From an uncultured Prevotella sp. (GTDB taxonomy: Bacteria > Bacteroidota > Bacteroidia > Bacteroidales > Bacteroidaceae): a stretch of 64,000 nucleotides of DNA. This document shows, piece after piece, positions 8,603 through 16,781 of the stretch (position 1 is its first letter; each line of letters opens with the position of its first letter). The position numbers and the translations under genes were made by a program. The notes under the pieces are model-generated. The model had not been told where the DNA came from. It saw only the letters and a list, made by a program, of their open reading frames with translations, and did no database searches. The stretch lies in NCBI GenBank assembly GCA_900318395.1, contig ONKL01000006.1, positions 1 to 64,000 of the forward strand, given 5' to 3'.

Positions 8603-9334
8603 TTATTTGATAAAGCCTTTAATCGTTTTACAATAATCCGAATATTGCTTTTTATATTCGGAATGATCATCTAGCTTACTCGACAACTGCATGGCGCACT
8701 CGATGAGATCACTTCCATACACATCAATGATGGTCTTTGATTTTGCAAAGTCCTTGTAGAAACCGATAAAGATATCATGGATTTGATCCTTATTATACAT
8801 TTGCATATCGAACTGTCTGAATGTGTTGGCAAAAATAGCTGCACTTATCTTCTTGCTAAAGGAACTTATATCAGGATCTAAAGAATATTGATCCACAGGA
8901 ATGCCTAATGCAAATGGATGCATTTTCACCAGACGCTCCACTGCACTAAAAATCATTGCCTCATCAATGACCTTGGTTTCTTGATATTTCTTGAAGGCCA
9001 TATCATTATAGCACCTTGCCTCTTGTGCCATAATAGAAAGGACAGCCAGCATCTTCACCAAAGGTTTGTCGTTATATCTTTCAATCACATCATTATGTAA
9101 TGCAATCCACAAATTGTTGCCATCAATTCCTTTCTCTTTCAGTGTGTCCGAAACAGCATCAAAGCCAGCATACAGAGCCTGATAGATACTGTTCATAACA
9201 ATAGAACGTGCCATATTGCCCGCTGCTTCTGAAAAATGATCCATGATGTCCTTAGCAGCAGTTTTGCAGATCTCAGAATTATCCCATTCTAAAGATTCTG
9301 TCGATGTCATCAGATACGTTTTAAAATCTTCCAT
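8603..9334 (-). CDS. Unknown 243-aa protein upstream of the LytTR gene
   Basis: This gene was not recognised. The protein is 243 residues and predominantly helical, with no signal peptide; a mildly hydrophobic stretch (NMARSIVMNSIYQALYAGF) is probably an amphipathic helix. It is the first gene of a two-gene operon with the LytTR fusion protein, 31 bases apart, and has a very good promoter at 9396-9427. Co-transcription suggests that it supplies or senses the signal used by the LytTR protein, which is inference. Confidence 0.7.
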   Translation of the reverse strand: MEDFKTYLMTSTESLEWDNSEICKTAAKDIMDHFSEAAGNMARSIVMNSIYQALYAGFDAVSDTLKEKGIDGNNLWIALHNDVIERYNDKPLVKMLAVLSIMAQEARCYNDMAFKKYQETKVIDEAMIFSAVERLVKMHPFALGIPVDQYSLDPDISSFSKKISAAIFANTFRQFDMQMYNKDQIHDIFIGFYKDFAKSKTIIDVYGSDLIECAMQLSSKLDDHSEYKKQYSDYCKTIKGFIK

Positions 9335-9395
9335 TGTATAGTCGTTTTAGTGATTCGTAATGTCTTTTTGACGTTTAGGCTTCATCTAATTATTT

Positions 9396-9427
9396 GCAAA
9401 TATAGGAATAATCTTGTAATAATCCAA
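9396..9427 (-). promoter_or_regulatory. Promoter of the 9334/8571 operon
   Basis: The minus strand reads TTG (9425-9427), 20 bases, then TATATTTGC (9396-9404). This is a full match to the Bacteroidales consensus, 60 bases before the start codon at 9334. Confidence 0.75.
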
Positions 9428-9477
9428 GTAAGTGTATTCTTAACCCCGCGTATTTTTATTTTTTTAAGACTGCACCC

Positions 9478-9738
9478 TTATTTGGATGCAGCCTTAAAGA
9501 ACTCGTCTGGATCACATTTCATGAATCCTTGAATTAAGTGCCCTGTCTGTCTCAGCAAAATTGCTTGGCAGATAGCGATACGTTGTTTCTCGCTAAAAGC
9601 AACAAAATCATCATAGGTGTAAGGTACCTCAACATAACCTATGAAGTCTCGTTGTGAGTTGTTGTTAATGAAACCAAACACACTCACATAGGTCACTTTC
9701 GATGTCTTTTTGAATTCATCCATTTCCATAATCATCAT
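9478..9738 (-). CDS. Small unknown protein (86 aa)
   Basis: This is an 86-residue protein of unknown function. The chosen start (MMIMEMDEF) avoids overlap with the upstream gene; starting at 9765 would add nine residues and overlap it by 16 bases. The sequence mixes beta-like (VTYVSVFGFINN) and helical (SEKQRIAICQAILL) stretches. It is the second gene of an operon with the amidohydrolase-like gene. A stem (AAGGCTGCA with TGCAGTCTT on the minus strand) overlaps its stop codon, but an A-rich rather than T-rich tract follows, so it is not a standard terminator. Confidence 0.65.
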   Translation of the reverse strand: MMIMEMDEFKKTSKVTYVSVFGFINNNSQRDFIGYVEVPYTYDDFVAFSEKQRIAICQAILLRQTGHLIQGFMKCDPDEFFKAASK

Positions 9739-9749
9739 GTTTCTAATGT

Positions 9750-10520
9750 TTATATTTCTTCCCAATAGTTCTTCAGAAGGGAATACAGCTCAGCCATGCA
9801 CTTGCGAAGACTGATGACTCCTTCTGTCATTTCGAGAGTCTGCTCGTTCAGGTAGACTCGCTTATTCACCTCTAACATGATGGAGTTATAGGTATAGCCA
9901 GTTTCTGGAGCTATTGCGTTTGCATAAGGGGTGTTTATGCCTACTTGATACCCTTGCTTCTCGAACACCGATTTGCATAACTCGATGACAAAGTCCGTAG
10001 GTCTGCTCCAGTCGTCATTATAACCTATACAGATATCCACATCACTGAGATCTGAAGGGAATGAGTGACAGTCGATCAGCAACGAATGCTCATTAAGCAT
10101 CAGTCTCAAATCCCTGATATAATTGGCATGGTAACGGAACATCTCTATTTCCTCGTTACCCTTAAACGTCCGATGCAGACCATTATACATCTTATAGACG
10201 ATACCTTGTCCAATCTTCTCCAGAGGATCATTGACCAGTCGCTCCACATCTACAACGAAGCGCGAGTAATCAGATGTGATAAACTGAATACCCTCTCGAT
10301 TGTCTGGGATAAACAACAGGTCTGTAAACCAGTCAGTCCACCGCTTTACCTCTGAGAGCAAAGCCACCTTGTTGTCCCATCTTGCGATACCCAAACCTCC
10401 CACACTGGCATGCGGAATATTCAGAACGATGTTGTTATACCACCTCTCTTTGGTTGAATCTGCAAGTCTGTCTCGCAGATCTGGTTTGCTAAACCTAATT
10501 CTCTTACACGGTCCACACAT
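9750..10520 (-). CDS. N-formylglutamate amidohydrolase-like protein
   Basis: This is a 256-residue protein with the signatures of the N-formylglutamate amidohydrolase (HutG/FGase) family: LNIPHAS near the start, LLIDCHSFPS in the middle, NTPYANAIAPETG, and SIMLEVNKRVYLNE near the end. Family members are zinc-type hydrolases releasing formate from N-formyl amino acids. No histidine degradation genes are nearby, so the true substrate is uncertain and a role in the island's own chemistry is possible. It begins at ATG 10520, 28 bases after a strong promoter. The next gene follows in about 11 bases. Confidence 0.75.
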   Translation of the reverse strand: MCGPCKRIRFSKPDLRDRLADSTKERWYNNIVLNIPHASVGGLGIARWDNKVALLSEVKRWTDWFTDLLFIPDNREGIQFITSDYSRFVVDVERLVNDPLEKIGQGIVYKMYNGLHRTFKGNEEIEMFRYHANYIRDLRLMLNEHSLLIDCHSFPSDLSDVDICIGYNDDWSRPTDFVIELCKSVFEKQGYQVGINTPYANAIAPETGYTYNSIMLEVNKRVYLNEQTLEMTEGVISLRKCMAELYSLLKNYWEEI

Positions 10521-10547
10521 ATGCTTATTCTTTTATTATTTGTTGGT

Positions 10548-10578
10548 GCAAAGTTAGAAAAGAAACAAGACAAAACAA
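10548..10578 (-). promoter_or_regulatory. Promoter of the amidohydrolase-like gene
   Basis: On the minus strand TTG (10576-10578), 19 bases, TAACTTTGC (10548-10556). It lies between the gene at 10520 and the terminator hairpin at 10588. Confidence 0.75.
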
Positions 10579-10587
10579 GATAATAAA

Positions 10588-10614
10588 AGAAGCATGGTAT
10601 GAAACCATGCTTCT
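10588..10614 (-). terminator. Hairpin with TTTCATA loop, terminator of the secreted 122-aa gene
   Basis: This is a perfect 10-bp stem, AGAAGCATGG with CCATGCTTCT, around the loop TATGAAA. On the minus strand it lies downstream of the stop at 10644 and is followed by TTTTATTA. It is the best member of a hairpin family sharing the same loop. Confidence 0.75.
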
Positions 10615-10643
10615 GGGGTATGGAAATAAAGGATACTTCTGTT

Positions 10644-11012
10644 TTATCTTGCAGATCTTGTAGAAATCTTCTTTCCGTCTTTGCTCCAAGTATAAATCCA
10701 TGATCCATTTCTACTGGTGAAGGTGTCGCCAGTAGAGTTAAGGATTTCCCCAACGCTATTCGTGCTAAATGTATGAAGGCGTTTTCCTGCGGCATCAAAG
10801 GTGACATAGAAGCCTGAAATCAGTTTTATGATATAGAAGTTTGAACTATACCCAGCGAGTTCACCTTGACTAGAGCTAATCGTTATAATCCTCTTGCCAC
10901 TCTGGTCATAGATATGATACCACCCCTTTGTTGTCTCAATATAGCTGATACTCTGAGCTTGAATACTCAAACTCAGAGTCAGCATGATTAGAATGCCTAA
11001 TATCCTTTTCAT
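10644..11012 (-). CDS. Small secreted protein (122 aa), unknown
   Basis: This is a 122-residue protein with a clear signal peptide (MKRILGILIMLTLSLSIQAQ, cleavage after about residue 20). The mature part is beta-rich, with repeated SG/DG-K-R turns (DQSGKRIITI, DAAGKRLHTF, SKDGKKISTR) spaced about 40 residues apart. These suggest three copies of a WG-like or blade-like repeat. It follows the GIY-YIG-like gene by 8 bases, so the two are co-transcribed. It is the only clearly exported protein in this cluster. Function is unknown. Confidence 0.7.
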   Translation of the reverse strand: MKRILGILIMLTLSLSIQAQSISYIETTKGWYHIYDQSGKRIITISSSQGELAGYSSNFYIIKLISGFYVTFDAAGKRLHTFSTNSVGEILNSTGDTFTSRNGSWIYTWSKDGKKISTRSAR

Positions 11013-11020
11013 ACTAATTT

Positions 11021-11992
11021 TTAATCCTTAGGTTCGAATGCATCGAAGATGAGTTTCGTATTATCAACGAACCATTTAATAACGCTCTCTTCGTTATCAT
11101 CATATGATCCTGTGAGATCCCATGAGAACTTCTTGTCACTTTTTCCTTGACGGACTTTTTTCAGATCAGGGATGATGGCTCTGATATTGTTTTCGTCGAT
11201 ATAGTTGTTGACCTTATCGCGGTCCTCGGTGCCACTGTAGGTTTCAAGCTGAATAGCTGTATAGTTGCGCTTTACGTTGAATGTCAGATAGTACCACTTG
11301 CAGTCGCTGCGTCTGGTGCGAATGGTCATATAGTTCTTTCCGTTCGTATGGTTACACTTCTCCTTGATATAATCAGGCATGCAGTCGATGAGTTTCCAAT
11401 AGAACGAATCTACCTCAGGACTTGCCTGTGGAGTCGTATTAGATGTAGAGTCTTCTTGCTCGTCTGAAGCATCATCCAAGTTGCTCTGGATCATCTTGAT
11501 TAGATTGACGAATTCACTTAGATTTTCGTCGGTGGGCTCTAGTTTGGGACATTTCTTGAGAATCAAGTTCCTCTCAAACTTGGCAATAGCTGCCAATACA
11601 TGGCTACGCGAAGCACCATAAACGAACTCTTGGCCTGCCTTGATTTCGTATTTGTTTTCTAAGAGGCCATTGTTTGCTTTAGAATTGGCCAATGAATAGA
11701 CATCGTCTGTCATGAGCAGTCTGATCTCATCATCTGGTTTCCCTTCTATATATGGATATTCGAAAACATCCAAGATAACGCAGATTTCGCTAATGCCAGT
11801 CCTGGACTCTTGCTTAATGCGGTTTAACGCAACTTCCCACTTATCCAGATTGTCGTCCTCAGAAGTGGTCATGCCGATTTTTAACCAGTTCGTCACATCA
11901 CAAGAATCTTGTGAATTCTGAACGTTGATACTCTCACGATACTGGTGAGCTAAACGCTTGGGTCCGAAGACGTAGATGATAGTTCTTTTCAT
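11021..11992 (-). CDS. GIY-YIG-like (T5orf172 type) protein with C-terminal DUF4268-like domain
   Basis: This is a 323-residue cytoplasmic protein. The first 140 residues follow the layout of T5orf172/GIY-YIG nucleases: a first strand IIYVFGPK, then WLKIGMTTS, an alpha segment WEVALNRIKQ, and later GQEFVYGASRSHVL. The GIY and YIG tyrosines are only partly recognisable, so activity is uncertain. After an acidic linker (DDASDEQEDSTSNT) the C-terminal 130 residues resemble DUF4268 domains found in restriction-associated proteins. A nuclease or DNA-binding role is inferred by eye. The gene shares an operon with the secreted protein that follows it. Confidence 0.6.
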   Translation of the reverse strand: MKRTIIYVFGPKRLAHQYRESINVQNSQDSCDVTNWLKIGMTTSEDDNLDKWEVALNRIKQESRTGISEICVILDVFEYPYIEGKPDDEIRLLMTDDVYSLANSKANNGLLENKYEIKAGQEFVYGASRSHVLAAIAKFERNLILKKCPKLEPTDENLSEFVNLIKMIQSNLDDASDEQEDSTSNTTPQASPEVDSFYWKLIDCMPDYIKEKCNHTNGKNYMTIRTRRSDCKWYYLTFNVKRNYTAIQLETYSGTEDRDKVNNYIDENNIRAIIPDLKKVRQGKSDKKFSWDLTGSYDDNEESVIKWFVDNTKLIFDAFEPKD

Positions 11993-12055
11993 TTCCTTAT
12001 TGTATTTTAATTGTTTGTGATCCGATTCTGATTTCTACTGAAAAAGTTCAATAGT

Positions 12056-12235
12056 TTATAGGAAAAGCCACACTGCTCCTCCTAGTATAATAATAAGCCA
12101 GATGATGATTGAACCATTGTCTCCAAATATAAGTTCACCGACTCCACTGACAATCTCACAGAGCATACCACCTATCCATAAGAGATAAACAGCGATAGCT
12201 GCACCTACTATAAACCAAAAAGCTAACGAGATCAT
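12056..12235 (-). CDS. Small two-helix membrane protein (59 aa)
   Basis: This 59-codon gene begins MISLAFWFIVGAAIAVYLLW and ends IIIWLIIILGGAVWLFL. It has two strong membrane segments separated by a short acidic loop (CEIVSGVGELIFGDNG). It has no charged N-terminal region and is not a signal peptide. A -7 box (12297-12305) lies about 60 bases upstream. The hydrophobic pattern over the full length supports a real gene. Function is unknown; small membrane proteins of this kind include phage holins and toxin-like peptides, but nothing specific is visible. Confidence 0.6.
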   Translation of the reverse strand: MISLAFWFIVGAAIAVYLLWIGGMLCEIVSGVGELIFGDNGSIIIWLIIILGGAVWLFL

Positions 12236-12296
12236 ATCCTTTTTCTTTTTTTGTTTTATCTACTCCCTTTTCCAGCGTTTCGATTTCTTCTGTGCT

Positions 12297-12305
12297 GCAA
12301 AATTA
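12297..12305 (-). promoter_or_regulatory. Promoter -7 box for the 59-aa membrane protein
   Basis: The minus strand reads TAATTTTGC, a match to TAnnTTTG. No convincing -33 was found. Confidence 0.5.
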
Positions 12306-12337
12306 TGAGTAATAATTGATATGAAAAAGAAAAAAAG

Positions 12338-12362
12338 AAAGCGAGGTATGAAACCCCGCTTT
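12338..12362 (-). terminator. Hairpin with TTTCATA loop, terminator of the 64-aa gene
   Basis: Arms AAAGCGAGG and CCCCGCTTT (one mismatch) surround the loop TATGAAA. On the minus strand it follows the stop at 12393 and is followed by a long T-rich tract, so it fits a terminator well. Confidence 0.7.
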
Positions 12363-12392
12363 GATGGTATGAAACTCAAAGTGCTATTGGTA

Positions 12393-12587
12393 TTATCGCC
12401 AATCCCACCAGTCGTCACTCCAGATGCCGCCTACAGAATCTACATTGCGGCCACTATCATTCAATGCCTTCCTCAGGCTTGGATAGTCGTGGCAATTTTG
12501 CTGCGTAGTCACTGATACCGTTAATCCTTCAATAAGTCCTTGAGTCGGGCTTGCTGTCCTTTTCAATTTTACTGTCCAAATTTTCAT
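12393..12587 (-). CDS. Small unknown protein (64 aa)
   Basis: This is a 64-residue protein (MKIWTVKLKRTASPTQG at the start, DDWWDWR at the end) of unknown function. It has its own -7 box at 12652-12660 and a terminator hairpin at 12338-12362, which together argue for a monocistronic real gene. The Trp-rich acidic C-terminus is unusual. No signal peptide or membrane segment is present. Confidence 0.6.
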   Translation of the reverse strand: MKIWTVKLKRTASPTQGLIEGLTVSVTTQQNCHDYPSLRKALNDSGRNVDSVGGIWSDDWWDWR

Positions 12588-12651
12588 AATCTGTTTTTTG
12601 TTTCATTGCCTACTTCCTTTCAAGCGTTTCGGCTTTCTCTTTTAACCTTTT

Positions 12652-12660
12652 GCAAAGTTA
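12652..12660 (-). promoter_or_regulatory. Promoter -7 box for the 64-aa gene
   Basis: The minus strand reads TAACTTTGC, about 65 bases before the start at 12587. The -33 region does not match well. Confidence 0.5.
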
Positions 12661-12732
12661 ATCAATTATGAATAATCTGGCTTACATATATCTTTTGGTA
12701 CGAAACCATTCATATATGATATGAAATAGGTG

Positions 12733-13980
12733 TCATTCAAAAACCCTATCGTAGATTTCCCTTTTATAATCTTTAATGGAAATATTGATTTCTCCATTGG
12801 AGAAGCATTGATTGAACCATTCCTCTAATTTCTGAGAACTTTGTTTGTCTGACTCACGCCATTTCTTCCAATCTACACCGGCTTCGTATTGATGAATACC
12901 GAATTTATAAAAAGGTGGTTGGTCTTTGATGAATTCTTTTACGGATTTAAAATCATCAGGATATCGGTTGAACAACTTCAATGTAATCATATTGGCAAGA
13001 GACTCTTCCATAGCAACAGGTTCATGAGTCCCCTTTGGCCAGTTCTTATTAATATTTGCTTTTTCTTCTACAGGCACTCTTTCTTCTTCTATTTTAAAAG
13101 AGTATCTTTTGTATAGATCCATCAAAGCATGAGCATATTCATGAATAAGGACAATTCCATATATCGTTTTTATATCACATTTGCAAATACCGTTAGATTT
13201 TAATTCGTTGGCAGCCTTCTCTATATTTTCTGGGCAAAGAGCAATAAGTGGACCTTCAATTGAATTTTCATCTCCTCGAGTATAATATCCCAAAACAGAG
13301 TCTTCCTCTGGGAAATAGCCCTCGTTTCCTATCTTTTCAATTCCCCATAAATCTTCATAACTAGGCATATCTTCAGGTTGTTTCAATATAATAGGATAAT
13401 TGAAAGTTACAAAATTTAAATGCGAAAACAATTTGTCAAACTCCATAGACAAACTCACTAAATACCACATAAAAGTAGGATCTAATGAAATGTTAATAGA
13501 AGAGCTGATATTCAAAATATTCAGTAATGGTCTTTGGGGTTTGGGAATACTCTTAATTGTTCTTTTCTCCTTAAATGAATTATACAGTTTCAGTGATTTA
13601 TAACGAACGAACTCTTCTCTACAATCACTCATGAAGAAACGACTCTCATAAAAAATATCCAATTGATGATCTTTATGAGCTGCCATAGAAATGCTTAATA
13701 GTCTGTGCTGAAGCAAAGATGTAATTACCAAATTAATCTGCATAAGACTGGGAACCTTGTCAAAGAATGCAGCGATAATATGATTATTAGGAACAACTTG
13801 TTTAATCCATGGGAATTTCTTTATTTTTCTGACAGCACATCTTATATCCTTCTCATTATCTCCATTGGATTTAACAACAATAAGCATACAATATTTAGAG
13901 TTTTGGATAGGCGGTTCTGTTTGTCGGTCATTATCCGTTATTTCATCACTATCCAGTTCTTCAATAAAATCAGGTTTCAT
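12733..13980 (-). CDS. Zincin-type metallopeptidase (HEYAH)
   Basis: This is a 415-residue protein without signal peptide. Near residue 280 it has the zinc motif IVLIHEYAHALMDL (HExxH), and about 45 residues later EESLANMI, which offers the third zinc ligand as in gluzincin families. The N-terminal 150 residues are unassigned. The family was not identified. It lies 17 bases downstream of the 277-aa gene, so the two are probably one operon from the promoter at 14897-14928. A short hairpin TGGT-ACGAA-ACCA lies just downstream at 12696-12708. A cytoplasmic protease acting on a partner protein is inferred. Confidence 0.75.
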   Translation of the reverse strand: MKPDFIEELDSDEITDNDRQTEPPIQNSKYCMLIVVKSNGDNEKDIRCAVRKIKKFPWIKQVVPNNHIIAAFFDKVPSLMQINLVITSLLQHRLLSISMAAHKDHQLDIFYESRFFMSDCREEFVRYKSLKLYNSFKEKRTIKSIPKPQRPLLNILNISSSINISLDPTFMWYLVSLSMEFDKLFSHLNFVTFNYPIILKQPEDMPSYEDLWGIEKIGNEGYFPEEDSVLGYYTRGDENSIEGPLIALCPENIEKAANELKSNGICKCDIKTIYGIVLIHEYAHALMDLYKRYSFKIEEERVPVEEKANINKNWPKGTHEPVAMEESLANMITLKLFNRYPDDFKSVKEFIKDQPPFYKFGIHQYEAGVDWKKWRESDKQSSQKLEEWFNQCFSNGEINISIKDYKREIYDRVFE

Positions 13981-13997
13981 AATTAAAAAGCTTTAGT

Positions 13998-14831
13998 TTA
14001 CGAATAATTGAATGTCTCATAAAAGTTCTTTCCAATGAGAAGGCTGATTTGCCATTCGTCGAGGAAATCATGTGCTGCATGCGAGAAGGAATGGTTCCAA
14101 CGAGAGGTACAGTAAATGAGTGAACCATCTTGAGCAACCACTATAAGAATCATGGAAAGCCCATAACCATCATATGGCGAATGGACTTCCTTACCTATTT
14201 GCTGGAGGTATGGCAGACAATAGCCATAGGCACCAGGCTCTGAAATATTTTGGTAGTCCTTGTGGAGAACTACATATATGCTGTTTTCACCATTTGCAGC
14301 GAAAGCATCGTACTTCCTTTCGGAATCAGCAACACACCAAGGAGAGCTGGATGGGGTGAAAATGCCATAGGGATGCATGTCGTCGAAGTCTCTTATCTTC
14401 TTTATAGAATAATAAGGATTAGGGGTGAGCTGTAGAGAAGAAACCTTTTGCCTTAATGCCTGATCCTCTTCTTTTAATTCATTGACATACCTGCTATAAA
14501 GCGAGAAGAAGGTCTCACCATTGAGGTTCGCATTATAGCAGTTGCTTCTGTCTGCCAGAATGAGTCTGAGTATCTTTTTGAATAGGCGTAACTCTTTGAT
14601 GTGCTTTACAGACAGACCTATTTGTAATTCGCCAACAGCAATGCGGGCTATTCCCTGTTGCCAATACTCCAACTCCGGATATTCATCAAACAAATAACCA
14701 TCCAAGTCATCTGCCACAAAATCTATTGGCGATACCATTCTACCTCCAGCCATACGTCTAGGACTCGTCCACCATTTTGTATCGTGTCCGGTTTCAAGAT
14801 TTGTTATGATGTCTTGCAGATGACCTTTCAT
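13998..14831 (-). CDS. Unknown 277-aa protein
   Basis: This is a 277-residue soluble protein. The C-terminal half has a pattern SPWCVADSERKYDAF, then YVVLHKDY, then YGLSMILIVVAQDG and CTSRWNHS. It looks like a compact beta domain seen in phage and mobile-element proteins, but I cannot name the family. The N-terminal half is helical. It is the first gene of an operon with the metallopeptidase 17 bases downstream, behind a full promoter. Confidence 0.7.
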   Translation of the reverse strand: MKGHLQDIITNLETGHDTKWWTSPRRMAGGRMVSPIDFVADDLDGYLFDEYPELEYWQQGIARIAVGELQIGLSVKHIKELRLFKKILRLILADRSNCYNANLNGETFFSLYSRYVNELKEEDQALRQKVSSLQLTPNPYYSIKKIRDFDDMHPYGIFTPSSSPWCVADSERKYDAFAANGENSIYVVLHKDYQNISEPGAYGYCLPYLQQIGKEVHSPYDGYGLSMILIVVAQDGSLIYCTSRWNHSFSHAAHDFLDEWQISLLIGKNFYETFNYS

Positions 14832-14896
14832 CCTTTTTAGTTACTTAGACTATTGTTGATACTCATGCATCACACCTCCTGAGTGCATTTGCCGTT

Positions 14897-14928
14897 GTAA
14901 AATTAGGAATAATATGGTAAATGACCAA
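14897..14928 (-). promoter_or_regulatory. Promoter of the 14831/13980 operon
   Basis: On the minus strand TTG (14926-14928), 20 bases, TAATTTTAC (14897-14905). The last base of the -7 core is A rather than G. The rest of the 14832-15150 gap holds the opposing promoter and two TTCATACCA repeats but no gene. Confidence 0.65.
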
Positions 14929-15023
14929 ACGATAGTGAATTATACCTGATAATATTATATTTTTTTAGACAATGATATACAGGTTGGCGTAAATAATAGG
15001 AAAATAGCGAAGAATACAAAATG

Positions 15024-15100
15024 TTCATACCAGTTATACGTATATTCATACCAAAGTAGTTGAAAAATAAAGTATATTTGCATTTATCGATGTATTTTTG
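15024..15100 (+). promoter_or_regulatory. Promoter region of the BspA-type LRR gene with two TTCATACCA repeats
   Basis: TATATTTG (15073-15080) and TATTTTTG (15093-15100) both match the -7 consensus; neither has a good -33. Two direct repeats TTCATACCA at 15024-15032 and 15045-15053, 21 bases apart, lie just upstream and look like operator half-sites. The gene begins at 15151. Confidence 0.45.
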
Positions 15101-15150
15101 CACAAGTTTTCTACTATAGCAGTCATAAAAAGATAAAAAGGAATATAGTT

Positions 15151-15975
15151 GTGATAAGGACGGATTACATAGAAGACAGATGTGGTGTACGCTATTCCGA
15201 AGACGGGAAGCAACTCATCGGATACAATCCGAATGTGTTTCGATGCGAACATTATGAAATACGTGATGGCGTGACAAAGATGCTGGCTAATGCTTTTCAT
15301 AATTGTCAGTATCTCAGGTCTGTTGTTATGCCTGATTCTGTGGTTGAGGACGAAGGAAGCGTGTTTGAAGGTTGTAAGAACCTAGAAGAAGCGAGGGTTT
15401 CTGCCAGTCTTAAGAATCCGAATATTGCGATGTTCTGCGGATGCTGTTCATTGCGTAAAGTAGATCTACCAGAGGGGATGGAAAGTATTGGTGAGAATAT
15501 GTTTTGTGGCTGTAAATCTTTATCTCACATAGACATTCCATCTACGGTAGAAACCTTTTGCGGTGATACTTTCTGCGGATCTGGCATAGAAGAAATCATC
15601 TTGCCGCAAGGATTGAAGTATATAGGACATGATGCATTTATCTGTTGCTACAGCTTGAAACATCTGACTATTCCTTCTGCTATTGAATCTATTGGCCCGT
15701 GGCTGGTACAGGGACACAAGGATTTTGAAGGAGTCATTTGCCACTCCAATAGGTTTCGCATTGATGACGATGCTTTGATTTCCAATAAGGACAACTCTTT
15801 GTTAGCTTGTTGGACAAAGCAAGCCGAATACCATCTACCTGCTTCAGTAAAGAAAGTGGAAAGTCTCTGTAACGATCAGATAGTGACGCTTTACATTGAT
15901 CCTCTAACTGAGATAGGTTATGAAGCTTTTATAAGTTGTCCCTCCCTGAAGAATATCGAAAAGAAATTACCTTAG
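15151..15975 (+). CDS. BspA-type leucine-rich repeat protein, cytoplasmic
   Basis: This is a 274-residue protein made almost entirely of LRR_5 repeats of about 23 residues (MPDSVVEDEGSVFEGCKNL, LPEGMESIGENMFCGCKSL, LPQGLKYIGHDAFICC). The start is GTG at 15151; the next in-frame ATG is deep inside the repeats. It lacks a signal peptide, unlike surface BspA proteins. It is unusually cysteine-rich (FCGCCSLRK, FCGCKSL), with cysteine at the same place in several repeats. Its last three codons overlap the convergent phosphoesterase gene. It resembles the repeat part of the protein at 3820. Confidence 0.75.
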   Translation: MIRTDYIEDRCGVRYSEDGKQLIGYNPNVFRCEHYEIRDGVTKMLANAFHNCQYLRSVVMPDSVVEDEGSVFEGCKNLEEARVSASLKNPNIAMFCGCCSLRKVDLPEGMESIGENMFCGCKSLSHIDIPSTVETFCGDTFCGSGIEEIILPQGLKYIGHDAFICCYSLKHLTIPSAIESIGPWLVQGHKDFEGVICHSNRFRIDDDALISNKDNSLLACWTKQAEYHLPASVKKVESLCNDQIVTLYIDPLTEIGYEAFISCPSLKNIEKKLP

Positions 15976-16731
15976 TTCCAGATACTTGCCGCTATCAAAA
16001 CTATAATGCTCATTGGCAAAGACGTAGCCTAACTGGTTGCAGATGCATGATGTAGATCCGATGACTTTGTCAATGTTCCTATGAGAGTGTCCATATATCC
16101 AGAAATCAATACCACTGTCTTTAATGAAGTCTTCATGTTCAACGGTGAAAGCACCATTCAGACTGCTGCCTTCAAACTCTCGTGCGCAAAGCTGGTATGA
16201 GGGGACATGATGGGTGACTACAATTTTATATTTTGCTGTACTTTCTTCTACGGCTCTTTCTATGAATTTGAAACATCTGTCGTGTTCCTGGTTAAACTCG
16301 TGATGAGTCAGGATGTTCTTACCATACATGATACGATGGAAGTCTGTGACGCATTGTTCGGTATAAGGAGCGTTTATCTCATCAATCCTTGACCAGAGAG
16401 TTGAAAGAATGAAATCTGTTTCTTCGATTCTAACCACCTTATTATAATAGTAATGCACATTAGGGCGGATTTCGCCTATAAGGCCATCAGTCATCGTTGA
16501 CAGATCATAATATTTGTAGAACTCGTGGTTACCGAGAACTACAAGAACTTGATTGTAATTCTCAGATGCCCAATCCCAGAATGGATGATTCTGATAGTTC
16601 TGATCTCCCAGATAACCAATGTCTCCTGCAAGGACTAAAATGTCACCAGTTACTTGTAGAGGATTCTCTCTTAATAATCTCCAGTTGTCTGCGAACTCCA
16701 GATGGAGGTCTGATGCGTATTGTACTTTCAT
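15967..16731 (-). CDS. Calcineurin-like metallophosphoesterase
   Basis: This is a 254-residue cytoplasmic enzyme with all the metal motifs of the family in order: SDLHLEF at the start, LAGDIGYLGD, LGNHEFY, VVTHHVPS, and YGHSHRN. Members cleave phosphoesters, including cyclic nucleotides and nucleic acid ends, with two metal ions. The start MKVQYASDLH at 16731 puts the first motif at residues 7-9 as usual. A full promoter lies 20-50 bases upstream. It converges on the LRR gene with a 9-base overlap. Confidence 0.85.
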   Translation of the reverse strand: MKVQYASDLHLEFADNWRLLRENPLQVTGDILVLAGDIGYLGDQNYQNHPFWDWASENYNQVLVVLGNHEFYKYYDLSTMTDGLIGEIRPNVHYYYNKVVRIEETDFILSTLWSRIDEINAPYTEQCVTDFHRIMYGKNILTHHEFNQEHDRCFKFIERAVEESTAKYKIVVTHHVPSYQLCAREFEGSSLNGAFTVEHEDFIKDSGIDFWIYGHSHRNIDKVIGSTSCICNQLGYVFANEHYSFDSGKYLELR

Positions 16732-16749
16732 ATAGTTGACGTTTGTTTT

Positions 16750-16781
16750 GCAAAAATACAACAAAGAATCGAAGTAGCCAA
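16750..16781 (-). promoter_or_regulatory. Promoter of the phosphoesterase gene
   Basis: On the minus strand TTG (16779-16781), 20 bases, TATTTTTGC (16750-16758). It fits the consensus fully. Confidence 0.75.

Noticed and set aside
9452..9510. Hairpin at the stop of the 86-aa gene as a terminator
   Set aside because: The stem is good, but on the coding strand it is followed by A-rich rather than T-rich sequence.
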